Below, piece by piece: positions 34,262 to 44,220 of a DNA stretch of 64,000 nt. Source of the stretch: Thereva unica. Lineage: Eukaryota > Arthropoda > Insecta > Diptera > Therevidae. Numbering within the stretch: the stretch's first letter is position 1; every line of letters begins with the position of its first letter. The notes beneath the pieces were generated by a model. The model worked only from the letters and a program-made list of their open reading frames with translations. It was not told the origin of the DNA and searched no databases. The stretch lies in the NCBI GenBank assembly GCA_949987705.1, contig OX465286.1:14335676-14399675 (forward strand), written 5' to 3'. A program made the translations under genes and the position numbers.

Positions 34262-35094
34262 ATGTTACAATCACTTCAAAATAGTTTTTTCCTGCTAGCA
34301 GCCCTATCTGTTGTGACAAGTGCGGCGGCATCTTGTACCGGCTGCATTGAGTTGGATGAGATCACATTTGATAAGATTGTAAAGAAATTCCAATATACCT
34401 TAGTAAAATTCGATCTAGCATTCCCATATGGCGAAAAGCATGAGGCTTACAGTGAATTTGCGAGGACAATCGGCCCGACCGTTGATGATCTAGTTGTTGC
34501 ATTAGTTGGTGTTAAAGACTACGGTGAAAAGGAAAATAGTGCCTTAGCGGAGCGATTTAATGTGCTAGAAACAAAATTCCCAGTTATACTTCTATTCAGC
34601 AACTACTCGAGCAAAACATGGACACATTATCCAGAAGATAAAGCAATTACATCCGATAATATCAAGCATTTCGTTAAAGACCAAACAGACTTGTATATTG
34701 GGCTTGATGGCTGCCTAAGGGAGCTAGATGAGTTGGCACTCAGTTTTGCTGATAGTGCATCAAATAGGCAGGAGGAACTTATCAATGCTGCAAAGGAATG
34801 GCAGGAGAAGTACGATACTGACAAGGTAGCTTTGAATTTTTCACTTGCTTGACCAATTTGTGGTAATTTGTTTTTAATTTTCAGGAAAGGGAAAGAGCTA
34901 AAATTTATGTACTTGTAATGAAGAAGATTGCTGAAAAAGGTGTAACATTCATTAAGGAGGAACGGAAGCGTTTAGAGAACTTAATCCAGGGGAAAATTAG
35001 TGATAATAAAAAGTTGGAGCTTTCGCGTCGACTTAATATTCTGCAATCATTCCAGTATCAAACAACGAAAGATAATAAGAACGATGAGCTCTAG
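34262..35094 (+). CDS. wbl: Windbeutel / ERp29-like ER chaperone, two exons
   Basis: Exon 1 is 34,262-34,825, the intron is 34,826-34,884 (59 bp, GTAGCT...TTTCAG), and exon 2 is 34,885-35,094. Together they give 257 residues, the length I recall for the fly protein. A signal peptide occupies residues 1-24 (SFFLLAALSVVTSAAAS). A thioredoxin-like b domain follows with CTGC at 25-28, DEITFDKIVKKF and FDLAFPYGEKHEAYSEFA. From about residue 150 there is an all-helical ERp29c-type domain. The protein ends in KNDEL, an ER-retrieval signal. In Drosophila, Windbeutel brings the sulfotransferase Pipe out of the ER for dorsoventral patterning. The substrate-site tyrosine pair YPY recalled for the fly is FPY here (residues 54-56). 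The gene looks intact. Confidence 0.95.
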
Positions 35095-35166
35095 AAGGAA
35101 GCTTCTACCTTGTAATCTTTATATGTTGTGAAAGTATTGATATTTGTAATTTTTTGGGGTCAAATG

Positions 35167-35172
35167 ATTAAA
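35167..35172 (+). promoter_or_regulatory. Candidate polyadenylation signal (ATTAAA) of wbl
   Basis: The variant hexamer lies about 75 nt after the stop codon. No AATAAA was seen closer. Confidence 0.35.
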
Positions 35173-35349
35173 AATGTAATTCATAGTACGAAGTATTGTA
35201 CCGTGTGAGATTTAACCTTCATTTTGCTCAGTCCACTCTCCGCATGATCACTGCTCTCCTCTAGGGGGCTTTTGCAAGTTCGACAGTCGTTTCTTCTTCT
35301 TTTTGATGAGGTATTAAGTCTAGTCTAGTCTGGGATCCTAATGATGTTA

Positions 35350-35582
35350 GGGAACGGGAGTAGGTGCTCCGCAAGCTGGAAATTCAAAACCAGTCTAGAA
35401 GTTCGAGTATGAATAGAATAACTCCACTGTGGAATAATCTCCCGCAGTCAGTATTTCCGAATTCGTACAACACCCTAGAGTTCAAATGTAAGGTTCATCG
35501 ACAATTTCTTGAACACCTTCCAGAAAGACCCCCTCTAACCTTTCCTATTCTCCTCTATTCTTCAAACCAAACTTACTACTAG
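35350..35582 (+). mobile_element. CR1/jockey-like LINE 3'-end fragment
   Basis: The frame SMNRITPLWNNLPQSVFPNS, then YNTLEFKCKVHRQFLEHLP matches the C-terminus of the LINE at 41,232 (TRLWNNLPQSIFPNSYNTQEFK). Only the last about 70 residues remain. Confidence 0.85.
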
Positions 35583-35589
35583 ACATTAC

Positions 35590-36000
35590 TTTCTTTCTTC
35601 TATGATCCGTTCTTCTTCTTTGACGTCCCCGCAACGGATACGCTGCTACCGGTGCGGCTGTGTCTCGAGCTGCATTCATGATACGTTTCCATTCTCGATT
35701 TTTGGCGACGTCTGGATCCTCGATAACTGATAATCGTTAATTCTTTAAGTCGCCCTCTATAATTTTTAGCCAGGTCCTCTTCGGTGCCGAAGGTCTCGCC
35801 AGAGAAGTTTACCTGGCAAGCGGATATCGTCCATTCGGCAAACATGTATAAACCACCGTAGTCGACGTTTTTGCAATTCTTCTTCGATCAGTGTCTGCTG
35901 ATCGCATCTTTGTCTAACTCTCGTTTCGAAGGCGACTTCGGAGTGAAACACCAAGGATCTGCCTCAAGCATAGCATTTGGAAGACCTCGAACTTCTTTAC
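35590..36000 (-). mobile_element. LINE C-terminal fragment (other family)
   Basis: The minus-strand frames include RQRCDQQTLIEEELQKRRL and RWFIHVCRMDDIRLPGKLLW, a post-RT arrangement (basic stretch, RWxxHVxRM) found in several LINE clades. A similar scrap lies at 23,026-23,110. Confidence 0.65.
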
Positions 36001-37010
36001 GTCCGGTTTGAGCAGTTGTCAGTGTTACATATGTATATGTCAGTGGCTCTACCCCAAAAGCATCATGAAAAATTTGCTATTTTCAATCCCCCCTATTGTA
36101 CATACCTACCAATGTAAAGTAAGCATAATCCAGTCTGTATGTACCTGTTACTAAAATACCTATGCAACAGGCATACAAAAATGCGCAGGGAATATTCGCA
36201 TCTGACCGAATATGCAAAGAATGAACCCGTCATGTTGTGCGCCAGAATGGCTTCCCTTGCTGCAGCCGTTGTCCTGCCTATGATGGTGAATGACTAATTG
36301 TTAAGTCGCTTTTTGGGGGTGAATTAAACAAAATGCTGTATTTAAGGTAGACTATTTGTGGCAGACAATTTGAGGATGATGTAAAAAATGTATTAATTTT
36401 TAAGAGCCACTCTTCAGTGGGTACCGCGGGTCACATTCATATTAACCGAAACGAGAAAGCAAATGAATTGGCGGACGTACACCGGTGGAAAATGTTCAAA
36501 GAGATAGCTCCATGTACTTTCTCTCGGTAGGTGGCTTTAGATATTTAAAAAAAAATTAGGTAGAGCGTAGGTTTTTTCTATTCGGTGTGGGCAGTCAGCA
36601 GTTCCTCCTTTACTCGGTGACTAGTTATTTTTAACTAGGCAAATGCTGAAAATAAAGAAGATTGCACCTTAAACGTCACCTAATTAATAATCTCTCCCTG
36701 TAGTTTCCTTTGTCCTGCAGTCCCGGATTTCCTTTGTTCTTTTGCATCTGCGTATACACTTTTCCTAGCCCCTTTTCTGTATTAAAATTGCAATTTATTG
36801 ATCGGTTACTTCACCTGGGCAACGAGATATTACATGTACCAATACACATCTGTGCATTTTCTCATATTTGCTATTCCGCAAGTGGGTGGTGGACGTGGCA
36901 AAAGCATAGACAATACGCCCATATAGTAATATACTTTGATACACAGGCGTTGATACACATTCGTATGTCACAAATATGATACCTGCAGTGCCAGGAGCTT
37001 GAGTATGATG
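36001..37010. other. Intergenic DNA with a small RNase H-like LINE scrap
   Basis: Around 36,415-36,480 (plus) the frame GHIHINRNEKANELADVH resembles the end of a LINE RNase H domain. The rest shows no supported feature. Confidence 0.45.
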
Positions 37011-37234
37011 AGGCCCCTGTGCTGAATGTCGAGTCGTGATTTGTGACAAGTTTTTTGAGTTGGAGAAAGTGGCGTTTCAAACGAATTGCGACTTTCAGCA
37101 TAGGGGGCTAAACTCGCACTTAGCACTTCCACTCTAGGCCACTATGCTGAAAATCGTAATTCGATTAAAACGTCACTTTCTTCAACTCGAAAAACTTGTC
37201 ACAAATCACGACTCGACATTCAGCACAGGGGCCT
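37011..37234. mobile_element. 224-bp foldback MITE, ends AGGCCCCTGTGCTGAATG
   Basis: The arms are about 68 bp: the left starts AGGCCCCTGTGCTGAATGTC, and the right ends GACATTCAGCACAGGGGCCT at 37,234. The arms show a few mismatches. Confidence 0.9.
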
Positions 37235-37384
37235 GAATTCAATTCAAATCCGATGCATCATTCCTATAGTTTACCTGAAAACTAACAGGTCCTTTGGTTG
37301 ATGGAAGTTTTGGTGGCATGTTGTTGTAGTTTTTTGTTTGTATATACATACATATATTTTCTCTTTTTATTTATATTTATACAG

Positions 37385-37960
37385 GGTGTCCCACATAAAC
37401 TTACAAAGCGGCCGGCTGTGGATAGGTCTTGAATAGACGAACAAAAAATCGTATGGGTGGGGGGAAATCGTAACGGTTTAGCCGCTAGGGCGTTTTGATT
37501 TTTTTTTGCTAAAGTTTTACATATCACCCTGTATTTTTGTAACCGTATAACCTATTTTCATGGTTATGGTACCAGTGCACAAAGGACACCGCACAAATTA
37601 TATGAGAAAAGGGTCCCGGCGGATTTGGCTGAAATTGAAGTATGTTAGTCAGTGGGGGTAGACGAGCAAAAAATTGTAAGGGGGAGGGGGGGTAAGTCGT
37701 AACGGTTAGCCGCTAGGGCGTTTTGAAATTTTTTGATAGATGTTTTTATATCACCCTGTATTTTTGTAACCCTGTGAAATATGTTCGTGAATAAGGTAGC
37801 AATTTACGCAGAATACTCCCACCTATCTAAAACTGTAAAATTCGAGGTTCTAACCCACCAACTTTTAGAGTTATGGGTCGTCAAAATCAAAGTTTTGTTT
37901 TTTTTCACTAAAATTTCAAGTTCAACCACCTTTTTCTCCAAAAAATACGTAGTTAATTAA
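37385..37960 (+). repeat. Two-unit tandem repeat, about 227-bp period
   Basis: GACGAACAAAAAATCGTA...GCCGCTAGGGCGTTTTGA...ATCACCCTGTATTTTTGTAACC at 37,436-37,550 recurs at 37,661-37,775 with substitutions. It starts near ACAGGGTGTCCCAC, a string often seen at ends of insect repeats. Class unknown. Confidence 0.75.
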
Positions 37961-38418
37961 TTTTTTTTTTCAATCCGGGTTCAGGAAATTTCATAGTTGT
38001 GAAACTGCGCTGTTACAACGTGTTTCTCCACTAAAGACCCCCATTGACTTACAGGCCGGCCGGCACGACTAAGCTTGACTCAGTCTAACTGAGGGATGAG
38101 TCTGACAGGCCGTGGCATGTAGGTAAAGTCCTGATTCCCTACACACAAGCGAAAATGACTGCTTAGCATAGCAGGTTATTAATTCAAGTGCAAAAATGCT
38201 CATGGCCCCAACGAAAGCTTCAAGCCTCACGCCGTGAACACAAAAGAGCAAAAAAGCGCAAACGCGATGGTGGATGGTTTTCACAACTAGCACGCGCCTT
38301 GCTTTCCGTTCCGAGTGCATACGGTGTGAATTCTTAGTGAATAGAAGTTCAGATCTTCAGGCCCGAACTGACTATAAATGCTAGTTTCGTCAGCTTTCTT
38401 GAACTGCAGGCCCCATAC

Positions 38419-38798
38419 TAGTGATGAGCAAGACTAGTCTTGCACATTTAGCAAGACCAAGAAATACCAAGACACGACAAGGATAAGTCAAGACTGCAAG
38501 ATCAGGATAGCAAGGCTTTTTGCTCATCACTAAGGGGCAAAAGTTTTCCAGTAATGAGCAAAACGTCTTGTCTTGCAGGACAAAGACAATTCAGCAGGAC
38601 AAAGACAAGACTGCAAGACTTTTTGCAAGACTTTTAGCAAGACTTTTTCGAAGGCTTTTTGCTCACCACTGCAAGACTTTAGGCATTTAGTGATGAGCAA
38701 TGTAGTCTTATTTTGTCCTGTCTTGTCTTGTTCCTGCTTTGGTCTTGCTTAATGTACAATAAAAGGAAGAATTGCAAGAAAAGTCTTGTTCATCACTA
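38419..38798. mobile_element. 380-bp hAT-like MITE with 8-bp target duplication
   Basis: CCCCATAC occurs at 38,411-38,418 and 38,799-38,806. The ends TAGTGATGAGCAAGAC and its near-complement GTCTTGTTCATCACTA are inverted. The interior is full of CAAGAC/GTCTTG words. The right arm of the host foldback element shows the unoccupied site (complement of AGGCCATACAGTTGG near 39,660-39,680). Confidence 0.9.
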
Positions 38799-39299
38799 CC
38801 CCATACAGTTGGCGGCCAGTGAGTGTTTAGTGATACTTGGCCTCAAGGCGAAAACTTTCAGGCCACGGCCTGCTGGCGACCTGTGTGTAAATTGGGGCCT
38901 TACGATAGGGGTAAATCCTACACAAAAATTGGTTGTCGATTGTCAAACGTGTGTCTCGTCAAATGCTGCAGAGTACGAGCCAAGTAACACTGACCCGCAA
39001 AAAGGCCCTTAGAATTTAGAACTACTTGTGTGTCCACTACAAACGGAAAAGTGAGTAGAATAGAGGAGGGCAAGGGGTCCAAATTATCAGTTATCTCAAA
39101 TAAAATCTTGCTCCCAATTCCGCTCAGATTAACTTTTTTACACGCCTTTCACTCCGAATTTTAATTGGATTTCACTACGGTTACGAACAAGGATTTTAAA
39201 TTCGGGGGCCTTTCCTGCAGTTCTATATTCTAAGAAAAGGCCCACTTTGCTGTGGTTACGACCGTAAATACGTATTTTTAGTGTAAATACTAGATTTTT

Positions 39300-39440
39300 T
39301 TAAAATTTGAAAAATCTCACGTGAGATTAGGGGGGGGGGGGAGGGAGGGGGTCGAGCCAAATCTCACGAAATCTCACCAAGGGGGGAGGGGGGGTCGAAA
39401 AATCCCAAAAATCACCTCACGTAATTTATGGATGACCCCT
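39300..39440 (+). repeat. G-rich block in the foldback loop, with an inverted copy at 40,558-40,672
   Basis: It contains a long G run followed by GAGGGAGGGGGTCGAGCC, and a second run AGGGGGGAGGGGGGTCG. An inverted, diverged copy lies at 40,558-40,672 (CTCGACCCCCTCCCTCCCCT). The G runs could form a quadruplex. Such blocks occur at ends of some insect repeats, but I cannot name the family. Confidence 0.6.
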
Positions 39441-40095
39441 AATGGCCTTTTCGCGGTTCAGTATTACTTGGCTCGTACTCTGCAGCATTCGACGAGTCGC
39501 GCGTTTGACTAGCCTTTAGAGGCTAAACAATCGAGTAATTTTTTTGTGTGTCCTACCTTACCCACATCTTAAGGGCCCAATTTACACACAGTTTGCCGGC
39601 AGGCCGTGGCCTGAAAGTTTTAGCCTTGAGGCCAAGTATTACCATACAATCACCGGCCGCCAACTGTATGGCCTGAAGTTCAAGAATGCCTACAGCTCAA
39701 GAAAGCTGACAAAAATCGGATTTATCGTCAGTTCGGGCCTGAAGATCTGAGCTTCTATTCACTCTCGAGCCGTGAATTGAGGGGAAGAATTCACGCTGTA
39801 TCCACTCGTAACAGAAAGCAAGGCGCGAGCTAAGCGTGAAAACCATCCACACTCGCGTTTGCGCTTGTTTGCGGGTGTTCACGGCGCGGCGTAAGGCTGG
39901 GCCGCCTTGAAGCTTTCGTTGAGACCATGAACATTTTTATGCTTGAATTAATAACCTGCTATGTTAAGCAGTCGTTTTCACCTGTGTGTCTGTAGAGAAT
40001 CATGATTTCATCTGCATGCCATGGCCTGTCTGGCGGGAACCTGAAGTATCATCCCTCAGTTAGACTGAGTCAAGCTTAGTCGTGCTGGTCGACCT

Positions 40096-40430
40096 GGGGC
40101 CGTATTTGGTTTCTCGAGTCGACATTATCGCCTGTTGATAAATAAAAATTGGCATTTGGCGACACGATATCGTCTCTTTACGTGTCGATAAAGACGTTTG
40201 ACGATTATTAAAAAGCTCAATTTATGCATGCAATAAACTTTTAACAATTTCTATTTTAATTAAATATACGTGATTTGCTGCCTTGGAGTAATACCATCCA
40301 ATTTGATGGTTTTGTATGGCTGCGCTTAGCTGTCGATTTGGTCGTGAAACCAAATATGAAACTTAAAGAAAATCGAGAAGCTTTTTTTGTCGAGTCGATC
40401 CATCGACTCGAGAAACCAAATACGGCCCCT
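40096..40430. mobile_element. TIR element in the right arm, ends GGGGCCGTATTTGGTTTC
   Basis: The left end GGGGCCGTATTTGGTTTCTC and the right end GAGAAACCAAATACGGCCCC are perfect inverses, and CTCGAGTCGA-type sequence continues inside. The exact target duplication is ambiguous (CCTGG on both sides under one reading). Confidence 0.85.
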
Positions 40431-40676
40431 GGTCTGACAGGCCACTGCCTACCGGCGGCCTGTAAGTGAATGGAGGTCTTTAGTGGAGAAACATGTTTTA
40501 CTTAATTTAACCCAGTTTTCTCGGCATTTTACACTGTTTCTTTAAAACAAACAAAATTACGTGATATTTGCCGAGACCCCCCCTCTCCCCCACGTGAGAT
40601 TTGGTGAGATTCGGCTCGACCCCCTCCCTCCCCTAAACACCTCACGTAATTTTGGACGACCCCTTACTGAAAGTCT

Positions 40677-40964
40677 TTAGGCAGCAGAAATTGGTCTTCG
40701 GAAGTTTGTGTGTTGCTTCTCAATTTCATCTTTTATTTGACACAAAATGTAGTCGAAAGTTTTGGGTCTCATCCTGTAGTATTCATAAAATCGATCTTCA
40801 TCTTGCCTTAACTCCATGTGCAAATTATGGAACTCGCCGTGTTCAGACCGTTTTTTATAAATGGGATGTACATCGAATTTTCTATTTCTTTTACATAGCA
40901 TCATGTACTTAAGATAACTACTTTCTGTTAATAATAGCATATCTTCAAATGATTCGTCCATCAT
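40677..40964 (-). pseudogene. Harbinger (HARBI1-like) transposase N-terminal fragment
   Basis: The 95-codon frame reads VHPIYKKRSEHGEFHNLHM, ELRQDEDRFYEYYRMRPKTF and DYILCQIKDEI. This is the conserved region before the DDE domain of HARBI1-like nucleases. It breaks after FRRPISAA, where the family continues into the catalytic part. No catalytic residues remain. Confidence 0.85.
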
Positions 40965-41231
40965 GAAAAATTGTTGTTAATAAAGCACTGAAAAGTTTTT
41001 ACTAAAAAACGATACGATCCGAGCTAATCAATGCCGTGTATAGTTGTTTTCAAACCTCGTGACATCCCGCGCATGTTCCCCAAGCTCTTAAATTTTTTTT
41101 TTTTTTTTTTTATATGATAGTCTATGCTTAGGTGTCATCCTTTGTACTACTAGTTCGTCATGTCGTGCACGTCATGGTGCAATGTCTAGTAGTAAGCTTA
41201 GCTCGAAGGATAGGGAGAAAGATAGGATAGA

Positions 41232-42329
41232 TTAGGGGGAGTCGGGTGGGTGTTGGAGGAGATGGTGGTGAACCTTGCGCTTGAACTCTTGGGTGTTGTA
41301 TGAGTTCGGGAATATTGACTGAGGTAAGTTGTTCCACAGTCGCGTTGTTCTTGTTATAAACGAATTTCTAAATCGGAGTGTGCGCGAAGATAAGGGCTGT
41401 AGACTATAAGGGTGGGCCGAGCGGGCAAGCCTTGTGTTGCGGGAAAAATGTTGCCGTGGAGGCATGAGGTTACTTATTTCAGTAGAGCAATCGTTGTGGT
41501 AAAATCGGTAAAATTTTGCAAGGGCTGCTACATTCCTACGGTGGCTTAGTGAGTCAATTGAGGAGTAAATGGCGCTATCGCCAATAAGTTTGAGAGCGCG
41601 ACTTTGCACCTTGTCCAGCCAGGCTAAGATGGTTCTCGGGGCCCCAGCCCAAATATACGAGTTGTATTCGAGGCGAGGACGAATGTAGGACTTGTAGATT
41701 GTAGCCCTGGCCGACGGCTGAAGGAGGAATTTGCATCTTTTCAGGAATCCCAGGCATTGCGATGCTTGTTTAGCGATTTGGAATATGTGGTTATTCCACC
41801 GCAGATCTTCGGATAGTATTATGCCTAGGATGTTTAAAGACGATTCTGCCGTTAGGTTTTTATTGTCCACTGAAATAGAAGGAGGGTCGGTGCAGGTTTT
41901 ATTGGAGATGAGACAGTACTTCGTTTTTGATGCATTGAATTCGACACGGTTCTTGCGGCCCCATTCAAGAATTCGTTCGATGTCCCTGTTGATTGAAATG
42001 GAAATGAGATTGCGATAATGCAGACAAGGTCTGGCGCTTGCTTGTCCTACAGTATCGAAGCCATAGGAATACCGTAGTGTACTGTCGTCGGCAAAGCAGT
42101 GGAGTGGGTTGGAAGGGATTGAGAGCAGGTCATTTATAAAAATTAGGAAGAGAGCTGGTGATAGAATTGAGCCCTGGGGAACACCTGCGGAGATGGTGTG
42201 GGGGTCGGACTCGACGCCATCCAATACTACCTTGATTGAACGGCCAGAAAGGAAGCTCTTAATCCAGTTCCTTAGAACGAAGTCAATACCAATAGCCTGG
42301 AGTTTAGTTAACAGAGCGGGGTGCCACAC
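41232..42329 (-). CDS. LINE ORF2 second part: RT catalytic core and tail
   Basis: The 365 codons continue from the frameshift: LLTKLQAIGIDFVLRNWIK, AGVPQGSILSPALFLIFIND, the catalytic box CFADDSTLRYS, NRVEFNASKTKYCLISNK, the thumb KQASQCLGFLKRCKFLLQP and the family C-terminus TRLWNNLPQSIFPNS. Apart from the frameshift the two ORFs make one ORF2 protein with all RT catalytic residues. Confidence 0.88.
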   Translation of the reverse strand: MWHPALLTKLQAIGIDFVLRNWIKSFLSGRSIKVVLDGVESDPHTISAGVPQGSILSPALFLIFINDLLSIPSNPLHCFADDSTLRYSYGFDTVGQASARPCLHYRNLISISINRDIERILEWGRKNRVEFNASKTKYCLISNKTCTDPPSISVDNKNLTAESSLNILGIILSEDLRWNNHIFQIAKQASQCLGFLKRCKFLLQPSARATIYKSYIRPRLEYNSYIWAGAPRTILAWLDKVQSRALKLIGDSAIYSSIDSLSHRRNVAALAKFYRFYHNDCSTEISNLMPPRQHFSRNTRLARSAHPYSLQPLSSRTLRFRNSFITRTTRLWNNLPQSIFPNSYNTQEFKRKVHHHLLQHPPDSP

Positions 42330-42333
42330 TCTG

Positions 42334-43737
42334 TCAAAAGCCGATAAAGAAGGAGATATCTAAAGCAACCATGCCAGATTCACCAAATCGGTGTATACTT
42401 TGGTTGAGGTGTTCAGTTAGGCAAACAAGGAGGTCGCCAGTAGATCTTTTTGGTCTAAAGCCGTACTGTTTGTCATTGAAAATTTTGTGGTGTTCAAGAT
42501 ATCTCAAAAGTCTCCTGTTTATTATTGTCTCCATCACTTTGGAGAGAATAGAAGTAATTGCTATTGGGCGGTAGTTAGCGGGGTCACTAGCGTCACCTTT
42601 TTTTGGTATGGGCTGAACATGGGCCAGTTTCCAGGAGTCGGGATAGACTCCGGAGAAGTAGGATAGGGCGAAGAGTTTGCGCAGAGGTTTAGCCAAAGGT
42701 GAGGCACATTTTTTAAGAACCATAGGGGGAATATTATCGGGGCCAGTGGATTTATTGGAGTCAAGCTCTTTGAGACACCTATACACTTCACGTGTTCTGA
42801 AGAAAACTCCGTCCATTGAGTGGGTGGAACACTCGAAGGCTGGTGGTTGTATGTCAGCATAGGGTAAGGAAGAGTTTTCGGCGAACAGAGATGCAAGTAA
42901 GTCGGCCTTGGGTTTGCTTTCTGTTATCACCTGCCTATTGTAGATGAATGGAGGCGTTGTGTGTGAGGTAAAATTCTTCCTGATGGAGGTTACCAAGGAC
43001 CAAAAATATTTACTGCCAGCAGTGGAGTTAATGAGTTTATTTCTCAGTCTGTCATCGTATAATTCCTTGACTTTCCTGATGGTGGATTTACAGGAATTTC
43101 TTAACCTGATGTACTCATGTCTAGATAGTTCGCTCGGAGAATGTCTGTACTCTCTGTAGGCGGCTTCTTTAGTTTTAATTGCATTCATGCATTCCCTATT
43201 AAACCATCCATGCTGCCTAGGCTTTATGGATTTGGAGAAATGAGGAATGAATAGGTGCATACCAGCCAATATAATGTTGGTAATACAGAGGGCGGCAAAG
43301 TTGACATCGCGGTTCTGGAAACATAGATCCCAGTCGGTAGATTGAAAAAAGCGAATCAGCCCCCACCAGTTGGCCTTCCCATAATGCCAAACGGTTCTCC
43401 TAGGAGCTGGCGTAGTTAGGGTAGGAGATCGATATGGGAAGTGGGCGCTGATTAGACAGTGATCTGAGTTGCCCAGAGGAGAGTCAATTTCGACGGAGTA
43501 TTTTGTTGGGTGCGAGGTAAGAAAAAGATCAAGGAGGTGGCGTCCTTGACCTGCAGTGTCAGGAATACGCGTAGGACCGTTGACAATTTGGTATAGGTTA
43601 TTTGTCTCAGCAAAGAGCTCGGCATCCCTGCCAGAAACACTGGTGCCATTTGAGTAATTCAGCCAATTTACGTTGTGAACGTTGAAATCACCCGCAACAA
43701 TGATCTCACAGTCCGAAATGTTTAAAAGCTCAGACAA
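42334..43737 (-). CDS. LINE ORF2 first part: endonuclease end and RT start
   Basis: The 467 codons contain IIVAGDFNVHNVNWL (the endonuclease GDFN box) and GNSDHCLISAHF (the SDH box). A linker follows, then RT motifs KSTGPDNIPPMVL, KKGDASDPANYRPIAIT, YGFRPKRSTGDLL and VALDIS. The normal continuation SKAFDRVW is disrupted after LDIS by an insertion of CTTCTTTATC-like bases that shifts the frame and ends the ORF with FFIGF. Confidence 0.88.
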   Translation of the reverse strand: MSELLNISDCEIIVAGDFNVHNVNWLNYSNGTSVSGRDAELFAETNNLYQIVNGPTRIPDTAGQGRHLLDLFLTSHPTKYSVEIDSPLGNSDHCLISAHFPYRSPTLTTPAPRRTVWHYGKANWWGLIRFFQSTDWDLCFQNRDVNFAALCITNIILAGMHLFIPHFSKSIKPRQHGWFNRECMNAIKTKEAAYREYRHSPSELSRHEYIRLRNSCKSTIRKVKELYDDRLRNKLINSTAGSKYFWSLVTSIRKNFTSHTTPPFIYNRQVITESKPKADLLASLFAENSSLPYADIQPPAFECSTHSMDGVFFRTREVYRCLKELDSNKSTGPDNIPPMVLKKCASPLAKPLRKLFALSYFSGVYPDSWKLAHVQPIPKKGDASDPANYRPIAITSILSKVMETIINRRLLRYLEHHKIFNDKQYGFRPKRSTGDLLVCLTEHLNQSIHRFGESGMVALDISFFIGF

Positions 43738-43739
43738 AA

Positions 43740-44151
43740 GGCTGTATCAGAACCTAAAAATATGCAGCGTGCAGCAGCAGCGCCAGAGCAGCATGCTGCA
43801 GTCCGTATCAGATCCTGTTGTTTCACCGTTGCAGCGCAATTTTTATTTGACAGGTAAACCTCAAAATAAAAATTAACTAGTGTCATTAATTTTTCCTACA
43901 TGGCCTGTTAAATGCTTTTAAAAAAATTCCCGCCTGTTGTTTAAATTATTGGTCGCAAAATTTCCCGTTTTTTGTTAAAATTCACATGTCACGTACGAAG
44001 TGTCAAAAGTGCTGCATGTAATATGCAGCAAAATTAGAGTTTGAGATGAAAATGCAGCACGCTGCTCTGGTGCTGCTTTGCTTGTCATTTTACCAGCCTC
44101 AGCCAATAGAAACACTTGTCGGTGCAGCGCTGCAGAGGTTCTGATACGGCC
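43740..44151. mobile_element. 412-bp MITE rich in TGCAGC, inserted in the LINE
   Basis: The ends GGCTGTATCAGAACCT (43,740) and AGGTTCTGATACGGCC (to 44,151) are inverted with one mismatch. The sub-terminal parts contain GTGCAGCAGCAGCG and GGTGCAGCGCTGCAG. LINE sequence resumes on both sides. Confidence 0.85.
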
Positions 44152-44220
44152 TAAAAGCTTCATTTAACTCCTCCTATCAAATCACTTGCTGCCATGTAAT
44201 CAGTCGCGACTGCGTATTGC

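Larger units (their letters stand above)
38021..40493. mobile_element. 2.5-kb foldback element with about 1-kb inverted arms
   Basis: The left end TGTTTCTCCACTAAAGACC (38,021) is inverted at the right end (to 40,493). Inner matches include GACTAAGCTTGACTCAGTC with its complement near 40,070, GTTCAGATCTTCAGG near 38,350 with its complement near 39,750, and GTACGAGCCAAGTAACACTG near 38,975 with its complement near 39,470. The loop is about 39,015-39,440. Each arm carries its own insertion. No protein-coding capacity was recognised. Confidence 0.85.
41091..44220 (-). mobile_element. CR1/jockey-like LINE, nearly intact ORF2, 5' truncated
   Basis: The minus-strand 3' end is a poly-A run (T run at 41,091-41,113). 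The coding region covers the endonuclease end, RT and C-terminal tail. It is interrupted by one net frameshift near 42,340 and by a MITE at 43,740-44,151, beyond which LINE sequence (frame with SDYMAASDLIGGV) continues to about 44,220. Fragments of the same family occur at 20.8, 21.8, 23.8, 29.7, 30.2, 31.5 and 35.4 kb. Confidence 0.85.
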
